From an uncultured Lachnospiraceae bacterium (GTDB taxonomy: Bacteria; Bacillota; Clostridia; Lachnospirales; Lachnospiraceae), in the NCBI GenBank assembly GCA_910586605.1, contig CAJUJR010000091.1, positions 1 through 11,431 on the forward strand: 11,431 bases of DNA. The letters are read 5' to 3'. This document shows positions 6,516 through 11,431 of this stretch, piece by piece. Each line of letters begins with the position of its first letter. Position 1 is the first letter of the stretch. The position numbers and the translations under genes were made by a program. Below the pieces are notes generated by a model. The model was not told the DNA's origin. It saw only the letters and a list, made by a program, of their open reading frames with translations, and made no database searches.

Positions 6516-6556
6516 TTTCTAAAAGGTTGCTGCGATTAGTGGCAACCTTTTAGAAA
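6516..6556. terminator. Terminator hairpin after the sigma operon
   Basis: Bases 6516-6530 pair perfectly with 6542-6556 (15 bp) around an 11-base loop, 17 bases after the lipoprotein stop codon. GGTTGC/GCAACC forms the strong core, and the flanking A and T runs within the stem give CCTTTT on the plus strand and, by symmetry, on the minus strand. It can end transcription in either direction and separates the sigma operon from ftsH. Confidence 0.75.
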
Positions 6557-6584
6557 GTTCACAAATTCTTTCTAATTCAGTGTG

Positions 6585-6613
6585 TTGCTTTTTTATCTAC
6601 TTAGATTTATACT
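6585..6613 (+). promoter_or_regulatory. Promoter of the ftsH fusion gene
   Basis: TTGCTT (6585-6590) and TATACT (6608-6613) are 17 bases apart, giving a start near 6620 and a leader of about 72 bases. A perfect 12-bp palindrome ATACTTAAGTAT (6609-6620) overlaps the -10 box and the start site and could be an operator. No CtsR- or HrcA-type heat-shock operator is recognised. Confidence 0.6.
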
Positions 6614-6691
6614 TAAGTATTGTAATGTAGAAATATTGATATAGAATAAATCTTATAATAATAGAAAGAAGGCAGGCAAGGAGGATAGAAG

Positions 6692-9391
6692 TTGGAAAAT
6701 AACAATCGAAACCAGGATAAGAACAAAAAGAATAACTGGACAGGGGTTATCATTTGTCTTGCTGTTGCGCTGGGGACCTTTTTGGTCTTTTCATTGATGA
6801 ACAGCCAAGTCAAGAATGCTACAAATAAGGAAATCACATATGACCAGTTTTTGCAGATGTTAGCAGATGGCAATGTTAAGTCTGTGACGATTAAATCAAA
6901 TGAGCTCGAAATTGAGCCGGTGGCACAGGTAAATTCTCTTTATGATATATCTTATTATACTGGGCTGATTACAATGGATTCACAGCTTGTAGGAAGGCTA
7001 GAGACGGCTGGTGTACAGTTTAGCAGGGATACATCTGATAGCGGTTCCAGCGCAGGGTATGTATTGCTCACCACGCTTTTTCCGATTTTGCTTTTATGGG
7101 GCGGGTTGTTTTTTATATTCCGTACTATGACAAAAAATTCTGGCGGGATGATGGGAGTGGGGAAGAGTACCGCAAAGATGTATGTCCAAAAAGAAACGGG
7201 TGTTTTGTTTAAAGATGTTGCCGGACAGGAAGAGGCGATGGACTCTTTAAATGAATTGGTTGATTTTTTGCATAATCCTGGGAAATATACAGCGATTGGT
7301 GCAAAACTTCCGAAAGGGGCGCTTCTTGTAGGACCTCCGGGAACTGGTAAAACCTTGCTTGCGAAGGCAGTTGCAGGGGAGGCGGGGGTTCCGTTTTTCT
7401 CCTTGTCAGGATCTGATTTTGTAGAGATGTTTGTTGGCGTTGGGGCTTCCCGTGTAAGGGATTTATTTAAACAGGCGCAACAGATGGCGCCATGTATTAT
7501 ATTTATTGATGAAATTGATGCTATAGGAAAGAGCCGTGACAGCCGTTATGGCGGAGGAAATGATGAAAGGGAACAGACACTGAACCAGCTTCTTTCAGAA
7601 ATGGATGGTTTTGACAGTTCTAAGGGGCTTGTTATTTTAGGGGCTACAAACCGGCCAGAGGTATTGGATCATGCATTGCTTAGGCCAGGGCGTTTTGATA
7701 GGAGGATTATAGTAGAAAAGCCAGATTTAAAAGGGCGTGTTGATATTTTAAAGGTACATGCCAAAGATGTTATGATGGATGAATCGGTGGATTTTGATGC
7801 CATTGCTCTGGCAACAAGCGGCGCAGTTGGAGCCGATCTTGCCAATATGATTAATGAGGCGGCTATTATGGCAGTCAGGAGCGGAAGGAAAGCAGTAAGC
7901 CAGAGAGACCTTTTTGAAGCAGTTGAAGTAGTGATTGCAGGTAAGGAAAAGAAAGACCGCATCTTGGGGAAAGAAGAAAAGAGGATTGTTGCTTACCATG
8001 AGGTAGGCCATGCCCTGGTAACGGCGCTTCAAAAGGATGCAGAGCCTGTGCAGAAGATTACGATTGTCCCAAGGACAATGGGCTCCCTTGGATATGTCAT
8101 GCAGGTGCCGGAAGAAGAGAAATATTTGATGAGCAAGGAAGAAATCTTGACGCGTATCATTACTTTGTATGGCGGGCGTGCTGCAGAGGAATTGGTTTTT
8201 GCTTCCATTACGACAGGCGCGTCAAATGATATTGAAAAAGCTACCTCCTTGGCACGCTCTATGGTGACACAATATGGCATGACAGAGAAGTTTGGCCTGA
8301 TTGGGCTGGAATCTGTAGAGAATAAATATCTGGATGGGCGTACTGTCTTGAACTGTGGAGATGCGACAGAGGCAGAAATAGACCAGGAAGTCATGAAAAT
8401 CCTGAAAGAATGTTACCAGAAAGCAGTAGATTTACTGTCAGGAAGCCGTGACGTACTGGATAAGCTTGCAGAATATTTGATTGAGCATGAAACAATTACT
8501 GGTAAGGAGTTTATGAAGATTTTCCGTAAAGTAAAAGGGATAGAAGAGCCGGAAGGCGATAATTATGACGCACTGATACTGGATATTGATGGGACATTAG
8601 TGAATTCCCAGAAAGTTGTGCCTGAAGCAACAAGGGAGGCAATTATTGAAATTCAGAGACGTGGGAAAACAGTTGCGATAGCTTCTGGGCGTTCAATATC
8701 AGGAATCCGCCGCACTGCCGCTAATGTTTTACTGGAAGAGTTTGGCGGCTATGTAATAGCTTATAATGGCACAACAGTAGTGAATTGTAAAACAGGAGAA
8801 TGTATTTATAACCAAGTGATTTCTAAGGAAATGATTGCGCCGGTGTATGAAGCCGCAAAGGAGGCAAAGGTTGGGATTCTTGTTTACAATGACCAGCAAA
8901 AAGAGCTTGTATCAGGGAATGGCGTGGATAAATATATTGAATCTGACGCAAAAGCTTGTGAAATTGCAATTCGTGAAACAAAGCATTTTGTACAAGATAT
9001 TAATTTCCCAATTAATAAATTCCTTTTGACGGGTGAACCAGAATATATGCGTGAAGTGGAAAAAAGGATGCAGGAAAAATTTGGTGACAGGCTGAATGTA
9101 TTCCGTTCTGACCCATTTTATGTAGAACTGCTTCCAAAGTTTGTAGATAAGGGAGTTGCTGTCGACAAATTGATAAAGCATCTGGATATTAAGAAGGATA
9201 AAGTGATTTGTGTTGGAGACAGCTATAATGATTTGCCGATGCTGCGGCGTGTAGGGCTGGGCGTGGCAATGGGCAATGCACAGAAGGAAGTGAAGGAAGC
9301 TGCAGACTTTATTACCGACAGCAATGATGAAGATGGTATTGTAAAGGTAATTAAGAAGTTTATGACAGAAAAAGCAGGAGAGGATAAATAA
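6692..9391 (+). CDS. ftsH: FtsH zinc metalloprotease fused to a Cof-type HAD phosphatase
   Basis: The 899-residue protein joins two complete proteins. Residues 1-615 are FtsH, the membrane-bound AAA+ protease that degrades misfolded and regulatory proteins: membrane helices at about 17-36 and 122-146 around an outer domain; Walker A GPPGTGKT (214-221); Walker B IIFIDEID (269-276); second region of homology with RPGRFDRR (331-338); zinc site HEVGH (436-440) with Asp513 in SNDIEKAT as likely third ligand. Residues 624-895 are a Cof-type (HAD-IIB) phosphatase, likely acting on a sugar phosphate or other small phosphate ester: DIDGT with nucleophile Asp631, SGR (665-667), a Lys near 816-820, and GDSYND (842-847). 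The junction (about 612-624, near base 8550) has no stop, no in-frame start codon and no frameshift. Translation starts at TTG, 7 bases after AAGGAGG (6678-6684). The HAD domain would lie in the cytoplasm. Ordinary FtsH is 600-700 residues, so the fusion is unusual. Confidence 0.92.
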   Translation: MENNNRNQDKNKKNNWTGVIICLAVALGTFLVFSLMNSQVKNATNKEITYDQFLQMLADGNVKSVTIKSNELEIEPVAQVNSLYDISYYTGLITMDSQLVGRLETAGVQFSRDTSDSGSSAGYVLLTTLFPILLLWGGLFFIFRTMTKNSGGMMGVGKSTAKMYVQKETGVLFKDVAGQEEAMDSLNELVDFLHNPGKYTAIGAKLPKGALLVGPPGTGKTLLAKAVAGEAGVPFFSLSGSDFVEMFVGVGASRVRDLFKQAQQMAPCIIFIDEIDAIGKSRDSRYGGGNDEREQTLNQLLSEMDGFDSSKGLVILGATNRPEVLDHALLRPGRFDRRIIVEKPDLKGRVDILKVHAKDVMMDESVDFDAIALATSGAVGADLANMINEAAIMAVRSGRKAVSQRDLFEAVEVVIAGKEKKDRILGKEEKRIVAYHEVGHALVTALQKDAEPVQKITIVPRTMGSLGYVMQVPEEEKYLMSKEEILTRIITLYGGRAAEELVFASITTGASNDIEKATSLARSMVTQYGMTEKFGLIGLESVENKYLDGRTVLNCGDATEAEIDQEVMKILKECYQKAVDLLSGSRDVLDKLAEYLIEHETITGKEFMKIFRKVKGIEEPEGDNYDALILDIDGTLVNSQKVVPEATREAIIEIQRRGKTVAIASGRSISGIRRTAANVLLEEFGGYVIAYNGTTVVNCKTGECIYNQVISKEMIAPVYEAAKEAKVGILVYNDQQKELVSGNGVDKYIESDAKACEIAIRETKHFVQDINFPINKFLLTGEPEYMREVEKRMQEKFGDRLNVFRSDPFYVELLPKFVDKGVAVDKLIKHLDIKKDKVICVGDSYNDLPMLRRVGLGVAMGNAQKEVKEAADFITDSNDEDGIVKVIKKFMTEKAGEDK

Positions 9392-9407
9392 TCATTTATC
9401 TTCTTTT
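9379..9407 (+). terminator. Terminator overlapping the end of the ftsH fusion gene
   Basis: Bases 9380-9389 pair with 9394-9403 (10 bp, one G-U) around an AATC loop and are followed by TTTT. The stop codon TAA (9389-9391) sits at the top of the stem. The stem is AT-rich, so termination may be incomplete. Confidence 0.55.
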
Positions 9408-9487
9408 GTAGGGGAACAGAGAGATAAGGATGAAAAAGAAACCCCTGTATTGCCAGATCAAATTGAATATTATTTGATGAAAACTGG

Positions 9488-10774
9488 ATGAAGGCGTCTT
9501 TAGATGGAGAGGATATGCTTTGGCAGGAACAAGAAAGCCAATCTGGAAGGCGGGAATTTGTTAAGGCGGCACTAGAGAACGGGGAATACCAGAAAGTAAA
9601 GCTGCCATATTCTGAAAAAAGCGAGGCTTCTAAGCATATTGTTTTTGCAAATAAAATCACAAATGATTATGCGGGCCAGGTAATTAATTTTACTACCCAA
9701 AATGCAGATGTGTGCGTTTTTCTAGATGGTGATGTTATTTATCAATATATCGAGACGTGGGATAAGTTAGTGATTGGGGTAGTGGGAAATAATATTGCTG
9801 ATATTGGATGTTGCTTGCTAATTATAATAATGGCAATTATTATGTTTGTACTGGCAATTATCCGGCGATATACATGCCAGCCATTACGAGGGGAATTTTT
9901 TTTGGGTCTGGCTGGGCTGGTAGCAGGAATCTACTGTTTTATTGGGACAGATACTTTAAGTATATTTTATGATGTCCAAGAAGTATATGGGATGCAGGAA
10001 TATTTAGTATTGTTGCTGCCGCTGTTTTTGTCGATCTATCTGGAGAAGAACCTGCATATCATCTATCCACGCCGTTTTTCAGTATTGTTGTATTTCGTAA
10101 GTATAAATGCCGTGGTGCAGATATTGTTGCAAATGGCAGGCATACGGTATCTGGAAGATATGGTGAATATCTCGGCGGGTGTAATAGTGGTAGTTTGTTT
10201 GGTTGCCATTGTCAGCTTGATACAATTTGATTATAAAAATAAGCGTTTTCAGACCATGCTGTCCGTTCTAGCAATGCTTGTGCTTTTATCTGGCGGGATT
10301 GCAAATATAATTATCAATACTATATTTAAGAGCATTCATGTTAATATAGCAGGGCAATATAGTATGACTGTTTTTAGTATCATGATGGCTGTAATACATA
10401 TTTTACAGCTTTCAAAGGAATACAGGGCAAATGCAGAAGAAAGGGTGAAAGTAGCCGAGCAGCAGAATTGTTTGCTGATACAGGCGAAAAAGGATGCAGA
10501 TGCAGCAAGGCACGATGCTTTAGCTGCAAATGAGGAAAAAGGGAAATTCCTAGCGCGCATGTCCCATGAGATCCGTACGCCAATTAATGCAGTACTTGGC
10601 ATGGATGAGATGATTCTGCGCGAATCAAAAGAACGGAATATTAAAGAATATGCTATGGATATCCATATGGCTGGGCAGACGCTTTTATCATTAATTAACG
10701 ACATACTTGATTTTTCTAAGATTGATTCTGGTAAAATGGAAATTGTGTCAGTAGAGTATGATAAAACATTTTAG
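9488..10774 (+). CDS. Truncated 7-TM sensor kinase fragment ending after HisKA
   Basis: The open frame encodes 428 residues. Residues 1-100 look like the end of an extracytoplasmic ligand domain (GEYQKVKLPYSEK..., a 7TMR-DISM-like sensor). Seven hydrophobic helices follow at about 106-126, 136-156, 170-185, 197-217, 228-248, 256-276 and 290-308. A helical linker (about 310-352) leads to the HisKA domain with His360 in FLARMSHEIRTPINAVLGMDEM and the second helix LLSLINDILDFSKIDSGKMEI. It stops at TAG shortly after HisKA, with no ATP-binding domain (no N, G1, F or G2 box). There is no signal peptide, and no ribosome binding site stands before the ATG at 9488, so expression is doubtful. Best read as part of the pseudogene spanning 9430-11154. 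Confidence 0.6.
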   Translation: MKASLDGEDMLWQEQESQSGRREFVKAALENGEYQKVKLPYSEKSEASKHIVFANKITNDYAGQVINFTTQNADVCVFLDGDVIYQYIETWDKLVIGVVGNNIADIGCCLLIIIMAIIMFVLAIIRRYTCQPLRGEFFLGLAGLVAGIYCFIGTDTLSIFYDVQEVYGMQEYLVLLLPLFLSIYLEKNLHIIYPRRFSVLLYFVSINAVVQILLQMAGIRYLEDMVNISAGVIVVVCLVAIVSLIQFDYKNKRFQTMLSVLAMLVLLSGGIANIIINTIFKSIHVNIAGQYSMTVFSIMMAVIHILQLSKEYRANAEERVKVAEQQNCLLIQAKKDADAARHDALAANEEKGKFLARMSHEIRTPINAVLGMDEMILRESKERNIKEYAMDIHMAGQTLLSLINDILDFSKIDSGKMEIVSVEYDKTF

Positions 10775-10824
10775 AGGAACCATCTTTTAAGAAACGGATT
10801 TTAGTTGTTGATGATAATGGTACA

Positions 10825-11154
10825 GTGCTTCGGACGATGAAAGCAATGCTGGAAGAGGATTATGAAGTGGCGGGGGCTATTTCTGGGGTACAGGCAACGA
10901 CTTTCATTGGGAAAAAACGGCCAGATTTGATTCTGCTGGATTACGAGATGCCGGTTTGTGATGGAAAGATGACGCTTGAAATGATAAGGGCAGATGAAGA
11001 TATGAAAGACATACCAGTTATTTTCCTGACAGCCGTTAATGATAAGGCTAACATTGAAGCGGTACTGAAATTAAAGCCAGCCGGTTACTTTTTGAAGCCT
11101 GTGGTGAAAGACCGTCTGTTTGCAGAAATTGAAAAAGTATTAGAGCGTGTTTGA
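10825..11154 (+). CDS. Receiver domain fragment of the broken hybrid kinase
   Basis: The frame encodes a CheY-like receiver: phospho-acceptor Asp in LILLDYEMPVCDG, Thr in IFLTAV and Lys in YFLKPV, ending EIEKVLERV. The domain really begins at about base 10789 (KKRILVVDDN), so the acidic pair DD and the first strand lie upstream of the GTG at 10825. A protein starting at that GTG would lack essential residues. No ATG and no ribosome binding site serve the full domain; a -1 frameshift near 10771 would join it to the HisKA fragment. The TGA stop (11152-11154) lies inside the left arm of the palindromic element at 11137-11384, so the last residues may be supplied by that element. Confidence 0.5.
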   Translation: MLRTMKAMLEEDYEVAGAISGVQATTFIGKKRPDLILLDYEMPVCDGKMTLEMIRADEDMKDIPVIFLTAVNDKANIEAVLKLKPAGYFLKPVVKDRLFAEIEKVLERV

Positions 11155-11384
11155 AAATTAAATATTGCACAAATATACTGCCCCTGGCAATTCCAACATT
11201 TTACCAATGGCAGCCCGCTTGCGCTTGGATGGGAAACGCAGTGGTGCATAAAGCCTTAAAAAACAAGGCTTAAGCGCCAGCGCTCCCATACAGTTGCCAT
11301 ATGGTAAATTTTGGAATTTGCCAGAGTAATATAATTTTGTGCAATTTGACGGTTTAAAAGCAATTTTCAAACACGCACTAGTAC
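11137..11384. repeat. 248-bp imperfect palindrome, MITE-like element
   Basis: The two halves are inverted copies centred at about 11260. The outer arms 11137-11159 and 11362-11384 match over 23 bases with two mismatches, including 15 perfect bases (11145-11159 with 11362-11376). Further inward, TTGCACAAA (11165-11173) matches 11336-11344, and 11185-11212 matches 11295-11323 with a few indels. The centre is the hairpin AAGCCTT (11251-11257) / AAGGCTT (11265-11271). The left half has about 10 extra bases near 11215-11225. No gene is seen inside. TA dinucleotides at both ends (11140-11141 and 11379-11380) would fit a TA target duplication as in IS630/Tc1-type MITEs, but this is an inference. A long structured RNA is the alternative. 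Confidence 0.7.
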
Positions 11385-11431
11385 TCCATCCGGGCAGAAA
11401 TTACAGTTTTGTTTTGGCAGGCACTGGTGCC

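Larger units (their letters stand above)
9430..11154 (+). pseudogene. Decayed 7-TM hybrid histidine kinase
   Basis: Three pieces in three reading frames together look like one hybrid sensor kinase. Piece 1 (9430-9477) is a likely original start, MKKKPLYCQIKLNII, cut by a stop; it resembles the beginning of an N-terminal membrane helix. Piece 2 (9488-10774) holds an outer sensor part, seven membrane helices and the phospho-accepting HisKA domain. Piece 3 (about 10765-11154) is a response-regulator receiver domain. The HATPase domain that should stand between HisKA and receiver is completely absent: the text goes from the end of HisKA (KIDSGKMEIVSVEYD) into the receiver (KKRILVVDDN) within about 25 bases. 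At least two deletions, each causing a frame change, explain this. It cannot work as an autonomous kinase. Confidence 0.75.

Noticed and set aside
10760..10790. Programmed -1 frameshift joining HisKA to the receiver
   Set aside because: The site has no good slippery heptamer and no clear downstream structure, and the ATPase domain would still be missing. Deletion and decay explain it better.
11378..11431. Minus-strand open frame entering from the right edge, 17 residues ending at a TAG inside the right palindrome arm, with a second frame ending at the mirrored TGA
   Set aside because: Too short to judge; no domain is recognisable and either frame could be chance. It would need sequence beyond 11431.
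1..11431. CRISPR array, tRNA or rRNA genes
   Set aside because: No regularly spaced direct repeats, no cloverleaf with a recognisable T-arm, and no rRNA segments were seen anywhere in the window.

Overview
The window looks like a chromosomal segment of a Gram-positive anaerobe of the class Clostridia, probably Lachnospiraceae. The grounds are the AT-rich sequence, strong AGGAGG-type ribosome binding sites, the rpsF-ssb-rpsR order, the zinc-binding form of S18, and the style of the sigma-factor and hybrid-kinase proteins. The family-level placement is an inference from protein flavour, not from a database search.

Layout. (1) 85-1443: a strong extended -10 promoter, a structured leader, the operon rpsF-ssb-rpsR (S6, single-strand DNA-binding protein, S18), and a GNRA-loop terminator. 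(2) 1488-2162: a cytosolic NodB-like polysaccharide deacetylase, converging on pyrG (CTP synthase, minus strand, 2227-3831). The two share a 9-bp terminator hairpin. (3) 3832-4252: a 421-base divergent intergenic region with pyrG promoters, a purine-rich tract, and two back-to-back hairpins just before the next start codon. (4) 4253-6499: a tightly coupled operon of an ECF-type sigma factor, a one-pass membrane protein that is probably its anti-sigma factor, and a lipoprotein, closed by a 15-bp hairpin. (5) 6585-9407: a single-gene unit with its own promoter and terminator, encoding an unusual 899-residue protein in which a complete FtsH protease is fused in frame to a complete Cof-type HAD phosphatase. 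(6) 9430-11154: the wreck of a 7-TM hybrid histidine kinase. It has lost its N-terminal part and its entire ATPase domain, and is broken into three reading frames. (7) 11137-11384: a 248-bp imperfect palindrome, MITE-like, whose left arm supplies the last codons and the stop of the receiver remnant.

How the parts work together. Regions 1 and 2 are housekeeping (translation, DNA replication and repair, nucleotide synthesis). Region 4 reads as a membrane-signal relay: a sigma factor held by a membrane anti-sigma factor, with a lipoprotein outside. Region 5 is membrane protein quality control with an added phosphatase. Regions 6 and 7 are decaying or mobile sequence. The best candidates for something new are the FtsH-HAD fusion, the 248-bp palindrome, and the double hairpin that buries the Shine-Dalgarno sequence of the sigma gene.
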